Assembly: GCA_001414485.1 (NCBI GenBank)
Contig: LLEY01000010.1
Span: 310,001-374,000 of the forward strand
Direction of reading: 5' to 3'
Source: Calycina herbarum
Lineage: Eukaryota > Ascomycota > Leotiomycetes > Helotiales > Pezizellaceae
Length of the DNA stretch: 64,000 nucleotides
Shown here in pieces: positions 11,071-23,116 of the stretch. The position numbers and the translations under genes were made by a program. The notes beneath the pieces are model-generated. The model did not search any database and had not been told where the DNA came from. It saw only the letters and a list, made by a program, of their open reading frames with translations. Each line of letters begins with the position of its first letter. The first letter of the stretch is position 1.

Positions 11071-12257
11071 TACGGCATCCCGTATGTACCAAAAGTCGGA
11101 AACGACTAAATCGCAAATCGCAAATCGCAAATTATTACTTTTATATACAGGAAATAGAACAATTTTCAAGTTAAATTCTCTCTCTCTCCTCTCTCTCGTC
11201 TATACTTTCAACATTGTAACTATATAAAGTAATCTATATTAAGACTATAGAATAGTAAGTTTTTTCAGCTAGCTAATTAGAGGATAGCAGGCATCACGTG
11301 TATAGCTTGCTTTTTCTAGAGGATTTAATTTATAATAATATTACTAGCTTACCTACTATCGTATCCTTACTGTTACATCGTTTTCTTTTGTTTTTAAATA
11401 GATAAGAGAGAGGGAGAGAGGGGATAAGAGATAAGAGGAATATGTTTACTACCTTTCTAAACTCCCCCTACCTACGCTAGGAAAACTTTTCCCTCGAAAA
11501 GTTTGCTCCCTCCCCCTTCTCACACTTCCTATAACCCTACACCCTGTAAGAGTTTTTGATTTAGTGAATAAGCTTGCTTTTGAGCTCGCTTCTGAGTGGC
11601 TCGCTAAGCGAGATTGCGAATATCGCGGATGTATCCTTCACAGATGTATAAATAGCTAAAGAAGAGCTTCTCTCTTCCTTCCTTCTTTGTGAACAATCTA
11701 TTCCTTTACCCTTGTTCTTTCCTTTCTCCTTCTCTCTTACTATCTTACATCTATAAAACTATCTATATTAAGACTGAATAGTCTCCTCTATAGGATAACA
11801 AGTATCACGTATATAGCGTGACATCGCCCCCTCGCTCTATCGCCTTCTTACTATTACCTAGCTATTGTATTGCTTTCTTACTATTATTTCTAGATAAATA
11901 ATAGAGACAGGGAGAGAGGGTGAGAGGGGAAGAGGGGGAATTGTTTACTACTTTCCTAAACTCCTCTTACCTACGCTAGGAAAAACTTTCCACTGAAATG
12001 TTTGCTTACTAGCCTCGCCCTCTCTCCCTCTCTCCCCCTCTCCTCTATACACTTACCTATACACAATGTAGAGTAGTAAGAGAGTGAGTACGAGGTATTG
12101 TAATGCTCTCCTGTCTCTTTTATAAAGGGATAGAATAAGCTTAGAGGCTTAAATAACAATTATAGAGTTCTACTAAATACTTGACTTTTGCGATTTGCGA
12201 TTTACGATTTACGATTTGGTCGATTCCGACTTTTTGGTGTATCTGGGACGCCTTAAT
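11071..12257. mobile_element. TIR-bounded non-coding element E1
   Basis: Ends are imperfect inverted repeats of ~75 bp. The left is TACGGCATCCCGTATGTACC followed by AAAAGTCGGAAACGACTAAA and repeated ATCGCAA units; the right (to ~12257) is the reverse complement of the same plan. The body has no coding potential and contains an internal direct duplication of ~525 bp period (see separate entry). The likely class is a non-autonomous TIR element or MITE-like unit; no transposase is present and the target duplication is not clear. Confidence 0.7.
11219..12030. repeat. Internal direct duplication in E1 (~525 bp period)
   Basis: The order of motifs in 11219-11530 is repeated in 11745-12030. Shared blocks are ATCTATATTAAGACT, ATCACGT-TATAGC, a purine run GAGAGAGGGAGAGAGG, then GTTTACTAC and CCTACGCTAGGAAAA followed by AAGTTTGCT/AATGTTTGCT. 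The copies differ by many transitions, so the duplication is old. Confidence 0.7.
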
Positions 12258-12260
12258 ACG

Positions 12261-12938
12261 TACGACATCCTGAATACACCAAACTCTAAAAACGACTAAA
12301 TCTCAAATCGGAAATCGTAAATTGCAAAATGTCACTTCTTAAGGTAGGAAATAGAGTAATTATCTTATATTATTTCTCTCTCTCCCTTGCTCTTACTATC
12401 GCTTACAATCGTATCCCGTTATTATTATATCCCGTTATTATCATATCCCCTTGTCTTCGCCCCTGCTGTTATTACTCTTATGCTCTCTTATACCTGCCCT
12501 AGAGTAGAAGAAGAAGAAGAAGAAGAATAAAGGAGGAGACTAAAGGGGGCTGGAGGAGACATGTGAGAGGATAGGGGATATATAAGGGGCTAGTAAATAA
12601 TTAAGGGTCACGTTATAATATAACCCTCTACACGTGTCCTCTAGCTTCTTTAGGGAAGGACTGGAAATTAAGCGAGAAGTAAACTTATTTCCCCTATAAA
12701 CCATTTCCCTGCTCTTGTTACTATTTCTCTTCTCTTCTCTTTACTTAAAGAACAAAGTAAGGGGCAAAGGAGTAAGTACGAGTATAAGAGAGAATATGTA
12801 GTTATAAGGATATATAGTAAAATTAAGCTCAATTAAGTAATAGTATAAAAGATTTCTAAGTATATTTTAACCCTTCTTTATGTTTTGCGATTTGCGATTT
12901 AGTCGTTATTAGAGTTTAGTGTATTCAGGACGCCGTAA
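12261..12938. mobile_element. TIR-bounded non-coding element E2
   Basis: The left end TACGACATCCTGAATACACC, then AACTCTAAAAACGACTAAAT, matches the reverse complement of the right end at ~12880-12938 (TTTGCGATTTAGTCGTTATT ... GTATTCAGGACGCCGTA). It directly follows E1 and belongs to the same TIR family (shared ACGACTAAATCGCAAATCG core). The interior is non-coding and includes a short GAA microsatellite at ~12506-12528. A further copy of the E1-type tip (GGATGCCGTA) follows at ~12943-12952. Confidence 0.65.
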
Positions 12939-13040
12939 TACGGGATGCCGTAAATACTCTAAGTTACTTATACTATCCTGTTAACGATTTTTATATTGAG
13001 GTTTTTTAGTTGAACATTTTACAATATATATATTTATTTA

Positions 13041-14570
13041 TTACAGCATTCAGAATTTACAGAACTCTAAGAACGACTAAATTGCAAATTAGAAATCCTA
13101 AAAGCGAGATATCTATCTACTTTTGCAAGTACGCTCTTGATATCTTATTCACAATCTCTCGGCTGGATCCTCGACGTGTAGTCAATAGCACTAGAGCACA
13201 TCCATTCGATTGTAAGTCTCTGGACATCCTTTCTTTATCGTATCCTAGAATGATTCTTGTTGGGCCTGGTCTCACTCATCTACCTCGTTCAACCGCATCT
13301 TAAATCTCACTAAAGCAGCATCTCGTTCTTTTTCAATAGTCACTCTTCGCAGAACCAGCTGCCCCACCAACTACTCGATTCACTTCGCGATGGTTTTAGA
13401 CTTGGGTAATGGCAAAGGCTGTTCTTGTTAAGAGCTATGGTAATACCTCCTCTCCCCTGTGGATATATGTACATGGATTCTAGCAATCTGCACGTGGCTG
13501 GTGATATACCCCTAATCTCTACTGCATTCGAGCTAACATATCTCTTTCCCATGCCTTCCTTTTCCTTACCTCGGGTGAATTCTGGCATACCGGCTTCGGA
13601 AGGCTGGCCCTCCCATTGGGACCTCAATTCTTCCACAGTTTTCTTGACCCTGATTATACCCTCCGTTTCAAACTTTGCTTGCTCTCGGTATTTGGTATTT
13701 TCAATGATGCTTCGTCCCTATTTCCCAGATGTCACAAAAAGTTCTGTACGAGGAGTCAGATTCTCACGTCTTCTTTTGGATGTTGTAACCTCGTAAATAA
13801 TTGTAGTTCTGGTTTCGGCATCTTTCTCTTTTGACTTTCTCCTGCTGGCTAGAATTTGTCTTTATAAGCAGAAGCTAGGCCCTCTACTTGTCATTGGCTT
13901 TTAAATTAAACCAAGCTCTCATCGTAGCTTGATTAATGGCAACTCGGCACCCGATGGCATATGAACTTCGGGGACTTCGCTTCCGGCTTTACATTCTTTC
14001 TCAGTTTCATTCTGTAATTCTCCGACTATCCTATTAACGTTTTTATCGTATTTTCGCAATTGTACTTACGATAGTACTTTTGCTATATCTATGACTTTTC
14101 TATCGTACGGAAAGTAATAAGAGAGAGAAGTAGAAGATGAAGAAGAAATGCGTGGACAGGGAAATGCTGTTTTCACTTGGGATTTCCTTTCTGAGAGAGT
14201 TATTACATTACGTGAAGACTTGAGCTCTACGCTAAGAGATGATTACTATTCTCCTAATCTCCTTTTTTCCCTCTCGATAATTAATTGCTAATAATCAATC
14301 AGTCTTCAGAGCTAGATAGTAAGAGTGTAATAGTAAGAGAAAGACTAGGACGACATTGAGAGACGGTGTACTAGTAAGAGACAGCGAGGATGCGACATGA
14401 GAGACGGAATAATTGGGAGTTAGGTAGGGAGACAACGAGGTGGAAAGGCAGTACTCTTAGTAGACAATATTGAAGAGACGTATGTAAGTAGTAGAGCTCT
14501 GCTGTCATGATTTTTAATTTAAGATTTGCGATTTACTCGTTTTTGGAGTTATATAGATTCTAGATGCTAA
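13041..14570. mobile_element. TIR-bounded element E3 with a GC-richer core
   Basis: The left end (TACAGCATTCAGAATTTACA, then ACTCTAAGAACGACTAAATT) is the inverted counterpart of 14523-14570 (GATTTGCGATTTACTCGTTT ... GATTCTAGATGCTAA), in the same family as E1 and E2. The core, about 13130-13870, is less AT-rich than its surroundings and has an open minus-strand frame (13636-13340). The core looks like captured non-repeat DNA, but no protein family is recognisable in it. Confidence 0.55.
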
Positions 14571-15133
14571 ATCTATCTAATCCAAATTCTTCCAAATCAC
14601 CTCTTTCAATTCAATTGGTTTTCCAGAAAGTATAGTATAAAGTTTCAATTCCAGGCTGTTTTTATATACTTATCTCCCCAACTTATAAAGTCTTCCTCTA
14701 GTATAACTCATCTGGTGTATTTCTCATATTATCTTTCTTCTGGTGTACTTCATCTGGCGTATTTCATCTGAAGACTAGCGGACTTGATCTAACACTTGAT
14801 TCACTAATGCTCGACTCTCCACCTTTGAAGCTACTCGCACTCTCTCGAAGCTCAACTATCCATACTTGATTTGTATTTCTCACCTCTTTGCAAAGGTACT
14901 ACGAAATATCACTCTAGGTAGAGAAGTTTTACTTCTTGTGCTGAATGCTAACTTTTCCCCCACTTCAACAACAATAGTACCAGTGTAGAAGAGAGCATTT
15001 CACATCATTTTACCCCCATTTCTTCGCTTTGCAATCACCTTTATATATTTCCTCTTTTGACGCTCCGCCAGCTTACCAGATTACCCCGAAAGGCTCGCTT
15101 TATTCTTCTCTGCACTTGCCGAGTTTGGTAGTA

Positions 15134-15658
15134 CAGTGAGTTGCGAGTTAAGCTTGAATTTGCCCACTTTTTTTGTAATCCGAGCTTTTTTATCAAGGCT
15201 TTCTGCCTCTTTTCTTTAGAAGACAGAAAATAAAAGTACTCTAAAAGAGACGAGGCCTAGCTAGAAAGAAGCGCTCTATCTAATTATCTCTCTTCTATAT
15301 CACTTATTAATTCAAAGTAAGTATAACAAAAGTAAACTAAAAGATAAATAATTCTTAAATAACCCTTTTTCTTAAAAAGATTTTGAAATTTTTTTCACTA
15401 CCCCTGTAAGGTTGACAGGCTATGTTAAGACCCTATAAAAATCAAGACAGATATAAAATTGGCTGTTTTTGTCCTATAAAGTTTATAGAGTATAAGGGAA
15501 GATATAAGCCACTTCTTTCCTATTTTTATAAATAGTATATCATATTGTTAATCAATAGGTAAAAGAGTGCCTAAAAAGGGGGGAAATCAGGGAATTTTCT
15601 CAAAAAGCTCGGATTACAAAAAAAGTGGGCAAATTCAAGCTTAACTCGCAACTCACTG
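15134..15658. mobile_element. MITE with 57 bp perfect terminal inverted repeats
   Basis: A 525 bp element. Left end CAGTGAGTTGCGAGTTAAGC and the following 37 bp (57 bp in all, to 15190) are the exact reverse complement of 15602-15658. A TA lies immediately outside both ends (15132-15133 and 15659-15660), the target duplication of the Tc1/mariner superfamily. There is no open frame; the interior is AT-rich. Perfect ends suggest recent insertion compared with the RIP-worn repeats beside it. Confidence 0.92.
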
Positions 15659-15660
15659 TA

Positions 15661-18399
15661 AAGGACATTGACGGCTGGCGTTAGGATCATATCAAGCGTA
15701 AGTCCAAGTTCCAACTTACGCGTTCCAAAGTCGTGGAGTTTTACGAGGCAGGTAAAACAGCGGGGAAAGGTTCATTTTCAATTTGGGGAATACCTTCTTC
15801 TTTTTTATATCTATTCATAAATTTAGTAGATTAATATCTGTTAGCAAAAGCGAAGAGAATTATTCAGTCACTTGACTATTCACTAGCGCTTACACTAATG
15901 CCATCCCGGGGATAAATATTCGGCTCAGGTCACATTTAGCAAACTGAACAGTTTTCGTCTAGTTTCCTACCAGCAGATTATAAGCCTGGACTACATACGC
16001 ACCTCTGAGTCAGAAGCATGAAGAGAGATATACAGAAACTTCGGCCAAAAGTAGATGAACTTAGAGTTCTGTGTAGCAGGCAAGTCCATGTTGTCATCAG
16101 AACGACCAAGCAACGCCAGAACTAGAACCAGAACGAGAACCAGAGAGTCAAGAGTCAGAGCCGGAAGCCAGGGTCGAGAATCAAGAATCAAGGGCCTATG
16201 CTAGAGCGTAGAAAAATCTTGATCGAACACTACTCCATCTCCAGTTTCTTAGTAGCAATCTTCAAAGAAGCTGCCTTTTTATGAGCGGAGAACTCCCGTA
16301 CTCGGAACTGATGCCAACTCGATTCCTACCTACAGAGAGGTCGGACGTCAATAAACTCCCGTTCACACACGGAAGTGTACCAAAGTTATTAGTCAACCCC
16401 TGCAAACCATTCCACACAAATCAATTCTAAGTTCAAGTCCTCGGAAGCCACAAAGAACCTCTTAAACGAACCCGGATCTTAAATCAAAATACAACTTACC
16501 AGAATTCTCTCGAATCGCATAACTAAACTTATACCGAACCATTTATCCGCAGGCCAGAAGGCAGGGACAAAATCTCTTTTGAAGAAAAGAAGGGTGATGT
16601 CAGATAAGAGGAGGAAAAAGATTGTATGGAGAAGTGGGACAGCAAAAGCCTATATTAAGCGTAAGAAGAGAGACTAAAGGAAAAGAGGTGTGTATTACAT
16701 AACAGTAATAAATGGCTTTCTATTAACATAATCCAAACACTTCTTGGATAGTAAACTACGAGCAGCTAAATGATTGAAGGGGTGTGTTTGCAGAAGTGAA
16801 TATAAATCAGTCGGTCACATAACTACTCCCTAGAGAGAGAGTCCTTGCCCAGTTTCCTACAGTTTCCTGACAACAAAATCCGCTTCCAAATTTTCCGATG
16901 CTTGGGCCAATCCTCAAATTGTAAGATAAACCAGATCTTCAGCACCAAGTCAAGTGAAGTATCTTAGAATCTCCACTTGATGTCTTCTGCTCATACTTCT
17001 TATTAATTGCAGCTCGCCTCGCCGAAGAAACTTGATTCTCTAAGATACCTAGCCGTTCTAATTGACCTGATCAAGCTTTTCATTTGCAGAGTACTTCATT
17101 ATAAAAATACACATTTCTCTCCCAAGCTTGAATTTTAGGGTTATAAAGATCCTAACGAAATTTACAACTTCATCTCTTTTCGAACACGAAGAAGAGGTTA
17201 TATAAAGAAAGAATAGATGGAGAGCCATGCATAATATAAAAACATACCAGAACCTCAGATTGTTTATCCTTCTATAAAATTCAAATGCATTCTTCAATGT
17301 CCAAATATATGACACTTATCAACAAGGTTACACTTAAACGAACATCGTCAACAGAAGGCACTTACTACAAGAAGATAGTGTCCCAAATGACGCTCATCCA
17401 AGACCATAAACAAACAAGTCAACAACAAAATCTCAAAGGATAAAACCACCGAAAAGGATAATCTAACCCAAAATGAATAACTCGACCAATTTTTTCTTTT
17501 TTTAGAAAAAAAAAGGTAGCTGAAAAGAACGCGCCAAACACCCGAAAGTCAAAGCATTAAGTAATTATAACAGTGGCGGTAAACTAAAAAGACAAAGTTC
17601 ATGGTCAAATCAATTCGGGATACCATTTTGTAAAATGACCTACAGATAACCTACCCACCCACAACTCAAATATCACTTGCGGAGAGGAAAGTAACTTACA
17701 CAACTCTCTCATGTGGACCTTGGAAAATGATGATTTCTCGTCCATTTTATTCTCGTGTTTGGGGGCTGAACAAAAGGTCACGAGTAAGCCAGCAGTTATC
17801 GTGTAAGCTATCAACTCACTCCCGAGTAAGCCAAGCTACCTACCTTTTGAGCGCGACCGAGGAACGAAATCGCCCAGAAACGCATAACCAGGGGCTCATC
17901 AAATCCGGGCGGGTTAAGACAGGAAAACAACTGCTGCTTCCAATTGTTACTTTGCCTGCTCCAATGGCATCCGACACTCCCAATTTTCTTGAACCAATAA
18001 GGTTTTACAATCCAAATGTACAAAGGCAGTGATCGCCTCATGAAATGGAGTCACTGGTGTAGAAATGGTGGCCGAGTCACCTCTCACAAAGAGAACCAAG
18101 CCAAAAAGATGCCACAAAAAAAAAGATGCCTAACATTATATAAAACAGCAAGCGCAATAAAGTAAAAACATCATCTCAACCACAACAAGGTGGGAGACCT
18201 AGGTATATGTAAACCAGCAAAACCTCAGAAATCTGTATACAAACGCCCGCCATGCCATATGAATCATGTAAAAACACCTTTCCATCAAATCTGCCAAAAA
18301 AAAAAAAAATGGACAACGAAAGCAAAATAATGCCATTATGAACCCTCTCCAAACCCCTTTGTCCCAATTTCAAAATCCCAATTCCTCAATGTGCTCCCG
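15661..18399. other. Intergenic, no gene
   Basis: About 2.7 kb without a supportable gene. 16080-16190 holds an imperfect CCAGAAC/GAACGAG low-complexity stretch. Short frames such as 17058-17315 (minus) and 17727-18032 (plus) have no domain and lie in opposing overlap. Confidence 0.5.
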
Positions 18400-19407
18400 T
18401 CACGACGCAGTAATCTTCTCCAAGGACAAATCATTAACCACCATATAGCGACTAAAGCCAATCCAGCCCCAACGAAACCACCTCATCTGACTCTTATGCG
18501 CCGTCGTCATCGCACTCTGCGCAATCCTCACCTCCTTCGGTCCACTAAGAAACATAAGAGGACTAGGATGATCCCCCATTTGTTTCTTGCTAAAAGCCAT
18601 CACCAACAAACTCGTGATGCTATCGAAAAAACTCGCATACTTCCGTAATATCGACACTGAATTCAACGTGTATAAATCCACCGGACATCTCCAACCAGGT
18701 CTATTATGTATTAACGAACTTATAAAGTGTCGCGCGCCGAAGAAGAGGGAGATGTGGTTTGGATGCGAGGAAACGCCCGTGCGATCGAAGGTTATGAGGA
18801 CATCGATTGTTGCCGTAGGAGCATCGACTGATTTCCCTTTCATAGGATTCGTAAGGTTTGGCGCGAAGGCGGAGGAGAGGAGAGTTGCGATTTTCGTCTT
18901 GTCCCACGGTGTGGTCATGCTATCTGGGAATTCGCTGGACGGAGAGCACAGATCAGCTTGTGACAAAAGTGGATGAGGGGCGGATGGACAATGAGGGGAA
19001 ATGAAATGACTTACGGGCTTTCGACCACGAAGACGTCGTCTTCTTTACGGAGTCCTAATGCCAGTCCGCTCTTGACCAATTCCCTCTTGCGGGTTTCTCC
19101 TAGACCATCTGCGTCTCCTATGCACACATGTTAGTAGGAGATTCGCATGCGCTCAATGGCTTGGAAATGAGGGGAATGGGGACGCACCACTGCTCAGACA
19201 GAGGATCTTGACGTGGTTCCCCAATTCTGGTTCGGTCAGTGCCAGAACGGTGGGCGCGAAAAACATGGCCTCGTCATCGGGATGCGCGATCAGGAGACAG
19301 ATGCGCTTGTTGCGTAACTTGGGGAACCTCGAGCGGGCCACGGTGACAGTGTAGAGCCAGCAGACGACGGCAAGAATGGGGACGACGAGGAAGGAAAACC
19401 ATTGCAT
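18400..19407 (-). CDS. GPI12: N-acetylglucosaminyl-phosphatidylinositol de-N-acetylase
   Basis: Three exons, complement(18400..18934, 19015..19117, 19188..19407), 285 aa; all junctions are GT-AG and the middle exon restores the family motif [18 protein letters not shown]. Known family role: second step of GPI-anchor synthesis at the ER, removing acetate from GlcNAc-PI (PIG-L/LmbE fold). Seen: one N-terminal membrane segment (residues ~4-22), then the zinc-site motif AHPDDE at 41-46, the ESPEFPDS...WD block, and a C-terminal HPNH histidine motif. The first intron carries a clear CTACTAAC branch site. Length is normal for fungal Gpi12. The neighbour at 19923 is divergent with a ~515 bp gap. Confidence 0.95.
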
Positions 19408-19922
19408 GATGGTGGTTGTGAGTCTTGTTTGTTGTCGCAGAATTGAGAGAGTATGAGTACGAGTACGTCAAGAAAATAAATATCGATCGCGTGTAGGATA
19501 AGCTTAAAAGGGGGCGCGAGGGGTGACAGATTGAGCCTGTTGGTGGGCTGCGTTGAAGCCACCTGGCGAAACCAAAGAGGGGAAATGCGAGGAATTTAGG
19601 TGGGTCTGCGCTGAAGCTTCAGGGTTCACCGCAGCGCATTGCAGCCTGTAGAACCTGGATGCAGCGGGAGGATTACCTGTGCCGATCATGACAACCTTCC
19701 CCATCTCAACCTTTTCCCGAAATAACCTCATCACTGCTATTCCCAGTGCCGCCCCCATTGGCTCCATGCCGAGAACATATCTGGCCTCTCGACTCTAATT
19801 TTTGAAATTTCGACAAGGCTGAGACAAGGCGACGATATCGGATGACAAGGCTTCAACATACCACACCACTTTCTTGAGCCGTGATACGAATTCCCTCGAA
19901 GCTTCAAGTTCATAGCAACACA
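19408..19922. other. Shared promoter region of divergent genes
   Basis: 515 bp between the GPI12 start (minus) and the DUF7719-type gene start (plus). Frames seen here on the minus strand have no domain and are taken as chance. No specific binding site can be named. Confidence 0.5.
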
Positions 19923-20568
19923 ATGGCGAAGAAGGGAACTGCCAAAGATCCCAAGATCAAGCTCAAGCAGCCCGACCGATCAACACCCACCAACAACACC
20001 CTCCTAGATCTCGCCCGACAATCCGGAATCCTAGATGTCGCCCAAAAGCAAGAGGCCACAGATGAAGAGCCTCTAGTCGGAAGAGTCGGAGACTCCATAC
20101 TCTGGAGTCTAAGTCTCACGATGCTACATTTTACCCTAGACGTCCTGGTCGCAAATCAATATGCAATGGAAATGGAATGGACCAGTCTTCTCATTCGAAC
20201 CGCCCAGGCTTTTCCCAGTAATTTATCCCACCTCTTAATTGTTGTACAACAGCTAATGATAAACAGTAATCTTCCTCTTCTTCTACTCCTTCCACCCTCA
20301 TCCCGAACCGCCCATCCTCCTCCCTCGATTCCCACCTCGAATACAGACTATCATGCACCAAGTATTTTTCTTCATCTGCAGCGTCTCTGCGGGGTCTTAT
20401 TTAATACACATCACAAACGAAGACAGCTATTATGCTGTCATGAAGCAGTCTCCTCCTTTGGGATGTATCTGGATCTGGTCCGTGATTGAGCTGGATATTT
20501 TATGGGCCACGGGGAGTTTGTTGCTTTGTGGTGCTTTCTTGAAATTGGGGGGTTATTCGTTTTTTTAG
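19923..20568 (+). CDS. Small conserved fungal membrane protein (DUF7719-like)
   Basis: Two exons, 19923..20217 and 20267..20568, 198 aa. The 49 nt intron has donor GTAATT, branch GCTAATGAT and acceptor AACAG; joining gives the continuous segment FPIIFLFFYSFHPHPEPPIL. The N-terminus is basic and lysine-rich (MAKKGTAKDPKIKLKQPD). Three to four hydrophobic segments follow, and the conserved end reads HQVFFFICSVSAGSYLIHIT, then SYYAVMKQSPPLGCIWIWSVIELD. I associate this pattern with the fungal DUF7719 family; function is unknown. Its stop codon (TAG, 20566-20568) is 3 bp from the stop of the minus-strand neighbour. Confidence 0.88.
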
Positions 20569-20571
20569 ATT

Positions 20572-21666
20572 TCAGGTAGTTGGTGTGGAATAGAATGGTG
20601 AGAAAACTCCGGATATTGGTCTTTGGTGGGTTGAGATGCTAGTCGATGTTGACTCCATTTCTTTTGCTGGGCTTGTGATTTCGGTTTGGACTTTCAATTG
20701 GCTTCCCCTGTTGACATGCCGTAGACTTGGATGGTCTCCTCCGTTTTCAAGGCCGTCGACGTTTCTCTGTTCCCCTTCTCCTCCCTCTTGCTCTGAACCA
20801 GGAGTGGATATACGGTTTCGATGCATGACTCTGTAAACCAAGTCCTCCAATTTATCCAGCTTATCATTCTGCGAAACAACCATACTCTCCATCCTCTCAA
20901 GTCTCTCCCTCTGAACCTCTTCCCTCCTCCTAGCCCTCGACTCCTGATCTCTCACCACCCTGTCTCAAAATCAGCACTCTCTCCACTCACGTGAACCCCC
21001 CTCCCCTCTATCCAATTCCCTAAACCCGGGACCAAAAGGAAAAACTCACGACCCAACTAAACTCATCTGCGCAAACAAAACCCGACTCCCCAACGCCTCC
21101 CTCTGCCTCACAAGCTCAAGTGCTTTAGCCCTAACAAGCACCCAACTCATCGCAATATCCGTTCTCCCCTGGAATCGTCGAGGTACTATCGTCCACCCTT
21201 TCTCCGAATCAGTCGCTGACTGTTCGGCGCGGACTTCGGCTTCTGTGAGAAGCTCTAGGATACGCTCTTCGAGTTTGAGAAGTTGATCCATGACGAATAA
21301 ATACATTTCTTGGGGAATGGCTGTTTGGTGGTGGGGGAGGGTTGTGGTGCTTGTGTTGTTGCTTGAGGTCCCGGTTTCATTCTCATCCTGACCATTTTTT
21401 TCATTGGTTGCTTCGTTCTGTGAGTTTGGATTGGAAGTGGAATTGGAATTAACACTATTCTGAGTGGTAATCAAATCATGCATCCAAGTCGACTCTGTCT
21501 TATACCACGATAACGAAGCTTTGACTTGGAAATACTCGTTATCTGCGTCGCGGAGGTATTTCAGGCGCGCGTAGAGGGCTACTGAGATGGCGACTACGAA
21601 GGTTAGGATTCCCGCTATGGAGGCGGTTATGGAGAGGGGCGAGTCGGTTTGGTATTCGTATGTCAT
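20572..21666 (-). CDS. Uncharacterised single-pass membrane protein with coiled coil
   Basis: Two exons, complement(20572..20959, 21050..21666), 334 aa. The intron (21049-20960) has donor GTGAGT and acceptor GACAG, and joins SLVGS to VVRDQESRARRREEVQRERL. One clear membrane segment is at residues ~13-35 (SIAGILTFVVAISVALYARL). A T/N/S-rich linker follows, then a long charged stretch (RARRREEVQRERLERMESMV...DKLDKLEDLVYRV) predicted to be coiled coil. The C-terminus is polar. No known domain recognised. The coding region ends only 3 bp from the convergent gene at 19923-20568, so the two 3' UTRs must overlap. Confidence 0.8.
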
Positions 21667-23116
21667 TTTCCTCTCCTTTCCTTTCCTGGTTGGGTTTTCG
21701 TGGTATTTGTTTGGGAGTTTGAGAGAGAAAGGTAGGCAAGTGTGAGGTACGAGGTATGAAGTTCGAGAGGCGTATGAGCTGCGAGGTTATGAGGGGGAAA
21801 TCAATATCTGGATAAGTGAGTTCGGTATCATGTCTTATGTTGTGTGCATCCAGATGGGACTTTGATTCGGGGAGCAATTGATTCTTTGAACGGAGTCATG
21901 GGAAGACCAAATGGTCAAATTGGGTTGCGATGAAGAAATATGAGTGAGCTTTCACAAAAGAAGGAGTGGAGGAGCAAGTCGAAGTGAGCTCGTTCAGCTA
22001 CAGGGGAGCGAAGGCGTAAGCCACACCTGATGCCGAATTCGGCTGGCGCTCCCGCAGCTTGCGCCACCATGAAAGCTTGATCTGTTTCTAGAATGCTTGG
22101 TGTTTATTGGTAGTTGTACTAGGGTTGTGAGTTTAGTCATCGCGGTGTCGTTTTGGCAATCTATACTTAGTTGCAGCCCTAGGAATCATGGGCTGCTAGA
22201 GCATCAAATATCTCAGGGAGATAGAATATGATTCGAAGTAAAATCACTTCTAGCTGATTAGTTGGCCCATTGACAAGGAGAGAGAGTTACTAGTAAGCTG
22301 GAGTTTGCTTTTTAAACGGGTTACACTTTTTCCGCTGAATAATATATATTGACTGGTATTATTCTAAAAACGTCGGACAATGGAGCTAAGTCAACGAATT
22401 AGTACAGAATAACAACTGGAAATAATAAATATTCATTGTTTGAACACCTCTCGTAAATTTTGTCATTTTAATTAATTGTTCTAAACTTTTAGATTAATTT
22501 TTCCCCAGGTGTAATTGGAAGGTACAAAGTACTGGCCACCTAGACTTTAAAACCACAATAAACTCTGTTAGACGTTCATCTCAAGTCTGAACATCATTTG
22601 ACTTAGTCCTTGCCAGGTTATTTTGAGTACCGGAATAGTTCATCACAGTTCAGATCCCGAAGGCCGAGACTGGGGACCGACAAGATTGAATAGTTGGGAG
22701 AATCTTGGATTTAGACCCTCTAGCCGTGCCTTGTAATCGTGCTTCCATGGAATTCATGAACGTGGAAGTAGCCCTTCTCTAGGATTTCTTTCTTGCAAAA
22801 ATTCCCAGGAGAAGCGATAACTTTGGAAATGAATCCGGCGTTGCTTGCCCCCTCCAGCAGACGATTATGGTATTGAAGACTTCTTCAATTTTATCTAGTT
22901 TTCAGCATGTTCGCGGATGCTTGGAGTTTTCTTCGAGTTGAAGCCCCCTATCTCCACGGCATGAGATTGGGTTGGTAGAGGTCAAGATACGCGAGGCAGC
23001 AGAACCGGTAGGCTGGGTCGAAACCCACTGAGTCGTTAGGCTTCCCTCATGAAACAGGTACATGAACCACCACCAGGAACTACCCTGTGCCCGGACATAA
23101 GCGTTAAACTGATGCA
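21667..23116. other. Intergenic, no gene
   Basis: 1.4 kb with an AT-rich centre (~22330-22560). No reading frame of substance, transposon end or RNA gene recognised. Confidence 0.55.

Noticed and set aside
11971..12159. 62-codon frame inside element E1
   Set aside because: Lies in transposon DNA with low-complexity purine/pyrimidine runs; no protein features.
13425..13834. Plus-strand frames in the E3 core
   Set aside because: The opposite strand has equal or better composition; no domain on either strand, so no gene is called.
15991..16191. 66-codon minus frame with LVLVLVLVLALL
   Set aside because: The hydrophobic run comes from a simple CCAGAAC/GAACGAG repeat, not from a real membrane segment.
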